Below are positions 1 to 6,777 of a DNA stretch of 13,044 nucleotides, piece by piece; positions within the stretch are counted from its first letter, which is position 1; every line of letters begins with the position of its first letter. Location: NCBI GenBank assembly GCA_023435925.1, contig JAEZLF010000260.1, positions 1-13,044 on the forward strand. Direction: 5' to 3'. A program made the position numbers and the translations under genes. The notes beneath the pieces were generated by a model. The model made no database searches. It was not told the DNA's origin and saw only the letters and a list, made by a program, of their open reading frames with translations. Origin of the DNA: Bacillota bacterium (GTDB taxonomy: Bacteria > Bacillota > Clostridia > Acetivibrionales > DTU013).

Positions 1-174
1 TTTCTCTTCATAAAACACCAGTACTACAGGATCAGAGGCCTGGAACATGTCCACCTTTCCTGATATCGGTGATAACTTCAAATCATTTTCAGTAACTTCA
101 TCAACTCTGCATTTTAGAAGATAATCAATGCTATAGATCCGTAACAGCAATTCATCCTTCTGATTAAGACTCAT
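1..174 (-). CDS. N-terminal fragment of a hypothetical protein, possibly PilZ-type (c-di-GMP binding)
   Basis: An open frame of 58 codons runs from an ATG at 174 off the left edge, so only the N-terminus is visible. It starts MSLNQKDELLLRIYSID and contains CRVDEVTENDLKLSPI followed by DPVVLVFYEEK. A strong ribosome binding site (AGGAGG, 179-184) lies 4 nt upstream, and a candidate promoter lies at 258-286, so translation from here is well supported. The pattern of short beta-strand-like segments (a modifier region, then a hydrophobic strand ending in an acidic turn) resembles the N-terminal flanking domain of YcgR/YpfA-type PilZ proteins. That assignment is an inference from shape: the diagnostic RxxxR and DxSxxG motifs would lie outside the window. 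There is no signal peptide or membrane segment in the visible part. Confidence 0.6.
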   Translation of the reverse strand, partial: MSLNQKDELLLRIYSIDYLLKCRVDEVTENDLKLSPISGKVDMFQASDPVVLVFYEEK

Positions 175-212
175 ATTGCCTCCTATGCTGTATATCTTAA
201 TTGATATAAGCT

Positions 213-247
213 GTTTCGTATGTAACGTACATAATTGCGTTTCGTAT
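213..247. repeat. Two direct copies of GTTTCGTAT, 26 nt apart
   Basis: GTTTCGTAT occurs at 213-221 and again at 239-247. Both copies lie just downstream of the candidate minus-strand -10 element (258-263), so they would sit at or just after the transcription start of the gene at 1-174. Between them is a TATGTA/TACATA inverted pair (220-225 and 229-234). The arrangement could be a repressor or regulator site, but the repeats are short enough that chance cannot be excluded. Confidence 0.35.
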
Positions 248-257
248 TCTTTGTCAT

Positions 258-286
258 ATTTTATCAAACCCTTGGCTGTAAAACAA
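258..286 (-). promoter_or_regulatory. Candidate sigma-A promoter for the gene at 1-174
   Basis: Read on the minus strand, TTGTTT (-35, 281-286) and TAAAAT (-10, 258-263) are separated by exactly 17 nt. Each matches the vegetative consensus at four or five of six positions. It points toward the gene beginning at 174 and leaves a leader of roughly 75 nt. Confidence 0.4.
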
Positions 287-311
287 TTAAAACCGCAGAA
301 AAAGTTATTCA

Positions 312-334
312 GACGAGTAACTCTATTATTCGTC
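312..334. repeat. Inverted repeat, 9-bp stem with 5-nt loop, between divergent promoters
   Basis: GACGAGTAA (312-320) and TTATTCGTC (326-334) pair over nine positions with one G-T mismatch around the loop CTCTA. No T-run follows on either strand, so it is not an intrinsic terminator. It lies between the candidate minus-strand -35 (281-286) and the candidate plus-strand -35 (357-362), a natural place for an operator acting on both directions. Confidence 0.4.
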
Positions 335-356
335 CCGAATAGTAACGAAATCCATA

Positions 357-385
357 TTGCAAAAATGGTTTCTTAATGCTACTAT
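357..385 (+). promoter_or_regulatory. Candidate sigma-A promoter for the 449-3236 gene pair
   Basis: TTGCAA (357-362) and TACTAT (380-385) are spaced 17 nt apart. Each matches four of six consensus bases. Transcription would start near 392, about 57 nt before the ATG at 449, and would cover the short inverted repeat at 396-420. No better candidate is visible ahead of the SecA-like gene itself, so this promoter may serve both genes. Confidence 0.35.
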
Positions 386-448
386 TTAAACATCAAGGCA
401 TCCGGTCATGAGTGATGCCTGCGAAGTCATCAAACGAAAGTGTGAACT

Positions 449-766
449 ATGCTGCAGTTACTAATTTCCATGCTGCCTTTGCTGGCAGTAATAGCCGCCT
501 TAGCATCGGCATGCAGATTGAAACGTTCCGGCATATGCATGGAACGAATGCTTTTAGATTTGAACTGGTGTATTGATAGCTCACCTGCTCAGGTTGCTTA
601 CTTTATGTTTTCTATCACAGCAATGATTGCGGCATCATTGGCAGTCTGCATTTTCTCCGGTACTGCCAGGCAGCTTATCCTCACGCTGGATATTCTTTTC
701 TTTCTCAGCAGCATGCTTCTAATCATACTCCATCAGTTTAAGGAGTATTCCTTCATTTCGCTGTAG
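449..766 (+). CDS. Small hypothetical membrane protein upstream of the SecA-like gene
   Basis: This 105-residue protein is not one I recognise. It has three hydrophobic segments suited to membrane helices, at about residues 2-21, 48-70 and 75-95. They are separated by a basic and cysteine-containing loop (CRLKRSGIC, residues 22-30) and a short turn (SGTAR). The second segment is rich in Ala, Met and Ile. The stop lies 76 nt before the ATG of the SecA-like ATPase on the same strand, with no terminator between, so co-transcription is likely. The ribosome binding site is weak (GAAAGTG about 6 nt before ATG 449), and ATG 470 is an alternative start that would shorten the first helix. A membrane partner of the SecA-like protein is a tempting inference from position and topology only. 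The frame could be non-coding, but the consistent helix pattern argues against this. Confidence 0.55.
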   Translation: MLQLLISMLPLLAVIAALASACRLKRSGICMERMLLDLNWCIDSSPAQVAYFMFSITAMIAASLAVCIFSGTARQLILTLDILFFLSSMLLIILHQFKEYSFISL

Positions 767-842
767 TTTTTTATTGTGCAATTACGATCGGCCTGCATCA
801 TTTCTATTTACAGGTCTGATACAGTGAAACGGGAGGTTTATA

Positions 843-3236
843 ATGAAAAATGAAAAATTCAGTCTTTTTCGAAAAATGAATAATTTAAATCTGCGTACCA
901 CGGAATTGAATCTGGAACCTGCAAGGCGGCTTCTGGAAGAAATCAATGATATACGCCTTGATCATCTGGACGACGCCTCTTTAAAAGCCATGTCGGCAGC
1001 GTTAAAGCAGCAGGCTGTAACGGGTATCCCGGCAGAAGAGATTTTGACCCAAGCCTTTGCACTGGTCAGAGAAGCTTCGGTCAGATCCATGGGAATGAGA
1101 CCTTATGACGTACAGATACTCGCAGGTATTGCACTGCATTTCGGATCACTGGTGGAAATGCAAACCGGCGAGGGTAAAACACTTGCCGCAACAGCCCCGG
1201 TCTATCTGAACGCTCTTTATGGTAAAGGGGTACATGTGCTGACCTTCAACGATTACCTTGCCAGAAGAGATGCAGAATGGATGAGGCCCTTGTATGAGTT
1301 TTTAGGCATAAGCGTGGCATTTATACAAGAGGGTATGACAAAGGAACAGCGAAAAAATGCATATTCTGCCGATATCACTTATTTGACTGCAAAGGAATCC
1401 GGCTTTGATTACCTGAGAAGCTTTCTGGCAGAAAGTCCTTATGACCTGGTTCAAAGGCCTTTTTACTATGCCATTATCGATGAAGCCGATTCTATTTTGA
1501 TTGATGAAGCCAGGATTCCCCTTGTCATAGCAGGGAAAACCGATAAAAAGCATGGCATTGACCCGGTTCGGATGGCTGAAATAGTAGCAGGTCTGGAGCC
1601 GGAAACAGATTTCAGTTTAGATGAATACGAAAGAAATGTTTTTCTTACAGAGAAGGGTGTAAGCACCGTAGAAAAAATATTTGGCTGCAAAAACCTCTAT
1701 GATGAAAAGAATCTGCAGCTGCTGGTCGATGTCGGAAACGCGCTGCATGCACGGGCATTGTTGAAAAAGGACATAGACTATATCCTCCGGAATAACAAAA
1801 TTGAGCTGGTTGATGAGTTTACGGGCCGGGTAGCCGACAGCCGCCAATGGCCATACGGACTGCAGGAGGCTATTGAGGCTAAGGAAGGAATTTATTCAGG
1901 CACAAAAGGGCAGATCATCGCTTCCGTCACTTTGCAGAACTTTATCCGGCAATATCCCAAAATCGCAGGCATGACCGGCACCGCCCGCACTTCCTCAGAA
2001 GAGTTTCTGGAATTCTATAATCTTAGTGTTGCTGTGATACCTACCAATAAAAAATGCATCCGCACGGACCATTCCGATGTTATATTCACCCACTTTGAAG
2101 CCAAGCTGAATGCCCTGGTAGCGGAAATAGAAGCCGTACACCTCACAGGCAGACCTGTACTCATCGGCACAAGAAGCGTGCAGGAATCAGAACTGCTGGC
2201 TGCCCGTCTGCACGCTATTGGAGTAGCCTGCTCCGTGCTCAATGCAAAAAATGATGAACAGGAAGCCGGTATTATTGCCAATGCAGGAAGGCCGGGCTCT
2301 GTGACGGTGTCTACCAATATGGCAGGCAGAGGTACTGATATCAAGCTCGGCGGCGAGCATGAAGAGGAGCGGGAGCACGTTGTAGCTCTTGGCGGCCTCT
2401 ATGTCATCGGTACTAATAAGCATGAAAGCAGGCGTATCGATGATCAATTGAGAGGCCGGGCAGGCCGTCAGGGAGATCCCGGTTCCACCCGGTTTTTCAT
2501 CAGTCTGGAGGACGATCTGATGAAGCAATACCGGCTGAAGGAACTGATTCCGGAACAGTTGTACCCGGTCAACAGTCCAAAGCCGCTGGATAACCGGGTG
2601 ATCCGCAGGGAAACGGCCCGGGCCCAGAGAATCATTGAAGGACAGAACTTCCAGATCAGAAGGACTCTTCAAAAATACAATGTCCTGATGGAGCGGCAAA
2701 GACAGATGATTTTCCAATGGCGTTATGAAGTGCTCTTTGGAAGACTGCCCGGCATTTTTAGAACAAGATTGCAGGAAAAATATGCAAGGCTTCTTCCAGT
2801 CGTCGGGGAAGGAGCTCTATTAAAAGCGGAATGGCAAATTACCCTTTATTTCATCAGTTCCTGCTGGACAGAGTATCTGGACTTTCTCTCCTACACCAGA
2901 GAAAGCATTCATCTGGTTAATATGGCGGGCAAAATACCGATCAGTGAATTTAACAAAATTGCTATCCAGTCCTACGAAAAGCTGCTGGAAACCATTGAGC
3001 AGGAAACCACCACAGCACTGGCGGCCGCCGAGATAACCTCAAATGGAGTAGATCTCGAAAAGGAAGGACTGAAGGCACCTTCCTCCACCTGGACCTATTT
3101 GATAGACGATAACCCGGAGCAGCTTGGTATTATTCCCATGCAGCTGGCCTTTGACCCGCTTTCCATGATTCTGACCACCATAAACCTTGCATTTTTTGGA
3201 GCCAGGAAAGCGAAAAGGAGAAATCAAGGGCGCTGA
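843..3236 (+). CDS. SecA-family preprotein translocase ATPase, accessory (SecA2-like) type
   Basis: This 797-residue protein carries the DEAD-type SecA motor: Walker A TGEGKT (residues 108-113), NDYLARRDAEWM (136-147), Walker B DEADSILIDEAR (213-224), AGMTGTA (375-381), TNMAGRGTDIKLGG (491-504) and QLRGRAGRQGDPGS (535-548). SecA couples ATP hydrolysis to pushing unfolded preproteins through the SecY channel. Several features suggest an accessory paralogue. The usual GTNNEFGFDYLRD block is replaced by LTAKESGFDYLRS (181-193). The C-terminal cysteine/histidine zinc motif of housekeeping SecA is absent. The tail instead has TWTYLIDDNP (about 749-758), a hydrophobic stretch and a basic end (ARKAKRRNQGR). 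The start is well set by GGGAGG (831-836), 6 nt before ATG 843. Its only same-strand neighbour is the small membrane protein upstream; no secY2, asp or glycosyltransferase genes are nearby. Family certainty is very high; the SecA2 label is inferred. Confidence 0.95.
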   Translation: MKNEKFSLFRKMNNLNLRTTELNLEPARRLLEEINDIRLDHLDDASLKAMSAALKQQAVTGIPAEEILTQAFALVREASVRSMGMRPYDVQILAGIALHFGSLVEMQTGEGKTLAATAPVYLNALYGKGVHVLTFNDYLARRDAEWMRPLYEFLGISVAFIQEGMTKEQRKNAYSADITYLTAKESGFDYLRSFLAESPYDLVQRPFYYAIIDEADSILIDEARIPLVIAGKTDKKHGIDPVRMAEIVAGLEPETDFSLDEYERNVFLTEKGVSTVEKIFGCKNLYDEKNLQLLVDVGNALHARALLKKDIDYILRNNKIELVDEFTGRVADSRQWPYGLQEAIEAKEGIYSGTKGQIIASVTLQNFIRQYPKIAGMTGTARTSSEEFLEFYNLSVAVIPTNKKCIRTDHSDVIFTHFEAKLNALVAEIEAVHLTGRPVLIGTRSVQESELLAARLHAIGVACSVLNAKNDEQEAGIIANAGRPGSVTVSTNMAGRGTDIKLGGEHEEEREHVVALGGLYVIGTNKHESRRIDDQLRGRAGRQGDPGSTRFFISLEDDLMKQYRLKELIPEQLYPVNSPKPLDNRVIRRETARAQRIIEGQNFQIRRTLQKYNVLMERQRQMIFQWRYEVLFGRLPGIFRTRLQEKYARLLPVVGEGALLKAEWQITLYFISSCWTEYLDFLSYTRESIHLVNMAGKIPISEFNKIAIQSYEKLLETIEQETTTALAAAEITSNGVDLEKEGLKAPSSTWTYLIDDNPEQLGIIPMQLAFDPLSMILTTINLAFFGARKAKRRNQGR

Positions 3237-3243
3237 ATTTGGT

Positions 3244-4986
3244 CTACTTGCTTTCGGTATCCGTAAAGCCTTCCTGGTACAAGGATGCATACACGCCGTC
3301 TTTTTCCATTAATTCAGTATGTGTTCCCTGCTCTTCAATACCCCTTGCCGACAATACCACAATATTGTCGGCATTTTTTATCGTAGACAGTCGATGGGCA
3401 ATAATCAATGTGGTTCTTCCATGTGCCAATACATTCAGGGATTCCTGCACCAGCCGCTCACTCTCATTGTCTAAAGCAGACGTTGCTTCATCCAGGATTA
3501 AAATGGGCGGATTCTTCAGAAATGCCCTGGCAATAGATATCCGCTGCTTCTGTCCTCCTGAAAGCTTGACGCCGCGCTCCCCCACAAAGGTATCATACCC
3601 ATGCTCCAGTTCCATAATAAAATCATGAGCATTTGCCAGTCTTGCAGCTTCCATTACTTCATCCATAGTTGCATCCGGTCTTCCATAAAGAATATTCTCT
3701 GCTATTGAGCCCGAGAACATATAAACATCCTGCTGCACCATCCCGATGTTTTTTCGCAAAGACCCAAGCGTCAGGCTCCGGATGTCCTTTCCATCTATGG
3801 TGATAGAGCCGTCATTTACCTCGTAAAATCTGGGTATCAAATTGCAGAAGGTGGTCTTTCCTCCTCCGGAAGGTCCCACGATAGCAACTGTATGACCTTT
3901 ATGTATGGTAAGGTTTATATTATTTAAAACTACAGTCTTGTCATTATAGCTGAAAGAAACATTGTGAAAGCGGATTTCACCCCGAACATCTGTTAAATCC
4001 TCTGCATCCGCACTATCCACTATTTCGGGCTTTGTATCCAATATTTCTACAAACCGGTCAAAACCGGACATGCCTCGCTGGAAGCTTTCGGTAAAGCTGA
4101 CCAGCCGGTCGATGGGGTTTAAGAATACATTGATAAACAGAATATATGCAACCAAATCTGATGTGGAGATATCGCCGCGATTCAGGAATATACCACCGAA
4201 CACCAGCACACACAGATAAAGAATTCCCTGAAGCAGCTGGTTTCCTGAATGGAAGCTGCCCATAATGGTATAACTATTCTCCTTCGTTTTGAGAAATTGC
4301 TTGTTCCCCTCCTCAAACTTGCAGGCTTCAATCTCCTCATTTGCAAAAGACTTCACAACACGTATCCCTGACAGGCTGTCCTGTGCCCTGGCATTTACAA
4401 CCGCGATTTTTTTACGGTTTTCGGTAAATACAGCCCTCATCTTCAGATTATAAAAGCCGGTAAAGGCCACAATAAACACCAGCAAACCTAGAAGAATCAG
4501 TGTAAGCTTCACGTCCATGGTCAGCATGATGATAATCGCACCAACGATTTTTATTACCGAAATGAACACGTCCTCGGGACCGTGATGAGCCAATTCGGTA
4601 ATATCAAATAAGTCGTTTGTTATACGAGACATCAGCTTACCTGTATTTTCATTATCATAAAAGGAAAATGAAAGCTTCTGAAGATGGTTAAACAGATCGC
4701 TGCGCATGTCTGTTTCCATACGGGATCCCATAATATGTCCCCAGGAAGTAATATAGCGCTGGCAAAAATACCGTATAATATAAAGCACCAGTAATCCTGC
4801 TGAAGTAATGAACACGATTTCCAGCAAATTGGCCGGACGCTTGTCATACACCTCATCCATCATATATTTGACAAGGGATGGGAAGAAAAGATCAATTCCC
4901 GACAGAATAAATGCACAAAGCATGTCCAGATAAAACATTCCTTTGTATGGGCCATAATAAGAAATAAACCTCTTGAACTTCCCCAT
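3244..4986 (-). CDS. ABC exporter half-transporter (permease fused to ATPase)
   Basis: From the ATG at 4986 this is 580 residues, the normal length for type-1 ABC exporter half-transporters that dimerise to expel lipids, drugs or peptides. The N-terminal half holds about six membrane helices with the conserved FYDNENTGKLMSRITND coupling region (109-125). The C-terminal ATPase has Walker A GPSGGGKTT (371-379), Q-loop VQQD (417-420), signature LSGGQ (475-479), Walker B ILILDE (495-500) and switch His531. The frame opens further upstream, with an ATG at 5007 and a GTG at 5058. I prefer 4986 because exporters of this group start at MxKFKRFxxYY and because AGGAAGG lies 11 nt before it. The gene converges with the SecA-like gene, 7 bp apart, and overlaps that gene's likely terminator. 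Substrate unknown. Confidence 0.93.
   Translation of the reverse strand: MGKFKRFISYYGPYKGMFYLDMLCAFILSGIDLFFPSLVKYMMDEVYDKRPANLLEIVFITSAGLLVLYIIRYFCQRYITSWGHIMGSRMETDMRSDLFNHLQKLSFSFYDNENTGKLMSRITNDLFDITELAHHGPEDVFISVIKIVGAIIIMLTMDVKLTLILLGLLVFIVAFTGFYNLKMRAVFTENRKKIAVVNARAQDSLSGIRVVKSFANEEIEACKFEEGNKQFLKTKENSYTIMGSFHSGNQLLQGILYLCVLVFGGIFLNRGDISTSDLVAYILFINVFLNPIDRLVSFTESFQRGMSGFDRFVEILDTKPEIVDSADAEDLTDVRGEIRFHNVSFSYNDKTVVLNNINLTIHKGHTVAIVGPSGGGKTTFCNLIPRFYEVNDGSITIDGKDIRSLTLGSLRKNIGMVQQDVYMFSGSIAENILYGRPDATMDEVMEAARLANAHDFIMELEHGYDTFVGERGVKLSGGQKQRISIARAFLKNPPILILDEATSALDNESERLVQESLNVLAHGRTTLIIAHRLSTIKNADNIVVLSARGIEEQGTHTELMEKDGVYASLYQEGFTDTESK
3346..3379 (+). terminator. Intrinsic terminator for the SecA-like transcript, inside the opposite exporter gene
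   Basis: On the plus strand TGCCGACAATA (3346-3356) and TATTGTCGGCA (3363-3373) form a perfect 11-bp stem with loop CCACAA. TTTTTT follows immediately (3374-3379). This is a textbook intrinsic terminator 110 nt after the SecA-like stop. On the minus strand the same bases encode NADNIVVLSA (exporter residues 538-547) and the stem is followed by AGGGG rather than a T-run, so it should stop only plus-strand transcription. Confidence 0.8.
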
Positions 4987-5021
4987 GAAGCAAACAACCT
5001 TCCTCATCGAATTTTCTGCTT

Positions 5022-5072
5022 TTAAATTATGATAGCACTCACAGAATGGATTGTCCACTGCACATGGGCCAT
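5022..5072 (-). CDS. Possible 16-residue leader peptide ahead of the ABC exporter
   Basis: A short frame from ATG 5072 encodes MAHVQWTIHSVSAIII and stops at 5022, 35 nt before the preferred exporter start. A very strong ribosome binding site, AAGGAGG (5086-5092), lies 13 nt upstream of this ATG, a longer spacing than usual. No conventional start codon in the exporter frame lies within reach of that site: the first is the GTG at 5058. The alternative is initiation at a non-standard CTG (5080-5082) in the exporter frame. Low confidence that it is translated. Confidence 0.25.
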   Translation of the reverse strand: MAHVQWTIHSVSAIII

Positions 5073-5196
5073 AATTTCGCAGGATCCTCCTTAGTCTTAA
5101 TTGATTTTTTCAGATTAATTTTATGAAGTAAGCAGATAATAAGTTCTGAATCGCCAGAATAAATGAATTTTGGCAAAGATATTAGACTCAACAAAC

Positions 5197-5203
5197 GGAG
5201 GGG
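5197..5203 (+). promoter_or_regulatory. Ribosome binding site deciding a TTG start
   Basis: GGAGGGG lies 6 nt before the TTG at 5210. It fixes this unusual start codon, because no ATG or GTG occurs between it and the nucleotide-binding motif of the protein that begins there. Confidence 0.85.
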
Positions 5204-5209
5204 TTTATT

Positions 5210-6298
5210 TTGAAGAAAATTCGACTTGGAGTAATCGGTACCGGCCTTGCATGGGAAAGGCTGCATTATCCTGCCCTATTGGAGCTGCAGGACAAATATG
5301 AGATAGTCGCTCTGGCTAACCGCACTCGTGGAGATGCTGAGGCTTTTGCCAAAAAAATCAATCTGGATCAGAAAAATGTATATGATAACTATGCAGAGCT
5401 TCTGAAAAGAGATGATATCGATGCAGTAGACATTCTCGTTCCCATCGGGCAGAACTACAAAGTATCGGAGGATGTTGCCAATTCCGGAAAGAGCTTCATC
5501 TGTGAAAAGCCCATGGCTCCTGATATGGAGCAGGCTGATAAATACCTGGAGCTATCCAGGAGGAAAGATCTGAAAATATTAATTGCCGAAAACTACCGTT
5601 ACAATGAAGAAAACAACAAAATAAAGCAGATGATCAACGAAGGCAGGATTGGAGAAATCGTATATTTTATTAAAAACAATGTCACCTGTTTCCCATGTGA
5701 AATGAGCAAAAACACCTACGCAGGCACTGAATGGCGGCAGCATCCGGATTATCCCGGCGGCACGTTCCTTGATGCGGCACTCCACGATCTTGCAGCAGTC
5801 AGGCATATCTTTGGCGACATCGAATGTGTCCAGGCCTTCGGCAGGCCTCAGAAGCAGGATTTCAGCCCTTATCTCTCAATAAATAGCAATATCCTTTTTA
5901 AAAGCAATGTTATTGGCCAATATACCTATTTTCCTTCCGGTACAGAAGCCTTGAAGCCCCTTGTCGGATTCCGTATTTTCGGTACAAAAGGTCAGATTTT
6001 CCTGGATGATAAGACCTCCGGTATCATTACTGTAGCATACAATGACGGAAAAACAGAGACTGTAAATTTCACTCCTGACAGAGGATATTACAACGAATTA
6101 CTCAATTTCTACAATGCAATGAACGGTATCGAGGATATCTATGTCACACCGGAAGTAGAGTATGGTGATGTAAAAACCGTTTTCAGAATACTGGACTCGG
6201 TAAAATCACGTCAGGTAGCATTTGTCGATGGTTCAAAGCAAAATGAATACTTCGAATTTATCCCTGTACCGGCTCAGCTTGAACCCTTTCTGCAATGA
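5210..6298 (+). CDS. Gfo/Idh/MocA-family NAD(P)-dependent oxidoreductase
   Basis: This 362-residue protein begins with a Rossmann nucleotide-binding motif, LGVIGTG (residues 6-12), and a basic residue-rich turn after the second strand (ANRTR, 36-40). The family lysine signature EKP is at 99-101, where the Lys normally acts in sugar oxidation. The second domain has YPGGTFLDAALHD (181-193), matching the family pattern GGxxxDxxxHxxD with His192 as the probable catalytic base. The family oxidises or reduces sugars, inositols and related polyols, usually in the cytoplasm. The exact substrate cannot be read here and no sugar-use genes are adjacent. Translation starts at TTG, set by the strong site at 5197-5203. 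It is divergent from the ABC exporter and probably monocistronic, ending at the hairpin 6344-6373. Length is normal and no motif is missing. Confidence 0.92.
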   Translation: MKKIRLGVIGTGLAWERLHYPALLELQDKYEIVALANRTRGDAEAFAKKINLDQKNVYDNYAELLKRDDIDAVDILVPIGQNYKVSEDVANSGKSFICEKPMAPDMEQADKYLELSRRKDLKILIAENYRYNEENNKIKQMINEGRIGEIVYFIKNNVTCFPCEMSKNTYAGTEWRQHPDYPGGTFLDAALHDLAAVRHIFGDIECVQAFGRPQKQDFSPYLSINSNILFKSNVIGQYTYFPSGTEALKPLVGFRIFGTKGQIFLDDKTSGIITVAYNDGKTETVNFTPDRGYYNELLNFYNAMNGIEDIYVTPEVEYGDVKTVFRILDSVKSRQVAFVDGSKQNEYFEFIPVPAQLEPFLQ

Positions 6299-6343
6299 CA
6301 CCTCTTTCTAGTGCTTATCTGTTACAGGCCACTCATCTGTTAC

Positions 6344-6373
6344 AAAAAAGCTTCATTCATCTGAAGCTTTTTT
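6344..6373. terminator. Strong hairpin terminator, probably bidirectional
   Basis: AAAAAAGCTTCA (6344-6355) pairs perfectly with TGAAGCTTTTTT (6362-6373) around the loop TTCATC. Because the arms start and end in A/T runs, both strands present a stem followed by Ts. It ends the oxidoreductase transcript on the plus strand 45 nt after its stop. On the minus strand it would also end whatever reads the 6353-6634 frame. Just upstream, ATCTGTTACA occurs twice (6317-6326 and 6335-6344). Confidence 0.85.
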
Positions 6374-6634
6374 GATTGTATGGTTTTCTGTTTGATGCGC
6401 AAAAAAACTCATTGGAATGATTCTCTGTTCTCTAAATGACAGCACCATGGAATGGGGCTCATTTACCTTACTCAACCTTTCATAGCAGGAATTCTCCACC
6501 ATCAGCAGCAAAAAAAAGACATGGTTAATAATACCCTTCTGTTCATAAAGAACCACTTCCTTGTCTTTGAGTGAATCAAATGATAGAATAGCATTTGCCG
6601 GAGGATTATGTTTGTCCGGTATGTGGAGTGCCAA
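6353..6634 (-). CDS. Doubtful hypothetical protein of 93 residues
   Basis: An open frame begins at TTG 6634 and stops at 6353, inside the left arm of the terminator hairpin. The product is soluble and of ordinary composition, with a hydrophobic core segment (HVFFLLLMVE) flanked by polar stretches such as SLKDKEVVLYEQKG and SFREQRIIPMSFF. I recognise no family. There is no ribosome binding site before the TTG, and an in-frame stop lies four codons upstream, so the start is uncertain. It may be the remains of a longer gene whose 5' part is lost. In favour of a real or former gene are its protein-like composition and the terminator placed exactly at its end. Confidence 0.28.
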   Translation of the reverse strand: MALHIPDKHNPPANAILSFDSLKDKEVVLYEQKGIINHVFFLLLMVENSCYERLSKVNEPHSMVLSFREQRIIPMSFFAHQTENHTIKKASDE

Positions 6635-6777
6635 AATCGTTATTTATTTCCGAATAAGTGTCCTTCCAATACGAGATGAATAGGTTGGATTATGAATAAG
6701 GGGGCAATCCTCTTCCCTCTCTCAAGTTGCCGAGAATATTGTCCCCCTTATCTTACTTCAGTACTGCTTAAAGGCTG
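6635..6777. other. Intergenic stretch with a bulged hairpin
   Basis: No gene is visible here. The main feature is the stem at 6696-6751 described separately; the rest is AT-rich spacer with no clear promoter. Confidence 0.5.
6696..6751 (-). terminator. Long G/C-run hairpin after the DUF1540 gene
   Basis: ATAAGGGGG (6696-6704) pairs with CCCCCTTAT (6743-6751). The stem continues CAAT/ATTG (6705-6708 and 6738-6741) past a single bulged T at 6742, giving 13 pairs around a 29-nt loop. The loop contains a small inner stem, TCTC/GAGA (6720-6723 and 6732-6735). The hairpin starts 27 nt after the DUF1540 stop, where a terminator would be expected, but neither strand has a proper T-run. It could be an atypical terminator or an mRNA-stabilising structure. 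Confidence 0.45.

Larger units (their letters stand above)
185..448. other. Divergent intergenic region with repeats and candidate promoters
   Basis: This gene-free stretch separates the minus-strand fragment at 1-174 from the plus-strand membrane protein at 449. It holds a candidate promoter for each side, a 9-nt direct repeat (213-247), an imperfect stem (312-334) and a smaller inverted repeat AGGCATC/GATGCCT (396-402 and 414-420). It also contains TATATC/GATATA (191-196 and 203-208). A 66-codon frame at 176-376 has no ribosome binding site and no protein-like features, and it spans the repeats, so I do not count it as a gene. Confidence 0.6.

Noticed and set aside
176..376. 66-codon plus-strand frame in the divergent intergenic region
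   Set aside because: It has no ribosome binding site, overlaps the start region of the minus-strand gene at 1-174, and spans the repeats and promoter-like elements; the product has no protein-like motifs.
396..420. AGGCATC/GATGCCT inverted repeat as a terminator
   Set aside because: The stem is only 7 bp with an 11-nt loop and no T-run on either strand.
2187..2717. 176-codon minus-strand frame inside the SecA-like gene
   Set aside because: It is a shadow of the strongly conserved SecA frame covering the TNMAGRGTDI and QLRGRAGRQGD motifs; its product shows no domain and it has no independent signals.
3239..3628. 129-codon plus-strand frame opposite the ABC exporter
   Set aside because: It is antisense to the conserved ATPase domain and contains the terminator hairpin; its Ser-rich composition is typical of an antisense shadow.
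5039..5266. 75-codon minus-strand frame between the exporter and the oxidoreductase
   Set aside because: It overlaps the start of the divergent oxidoreductase and the exporter leader, and has no ribosome binding site.
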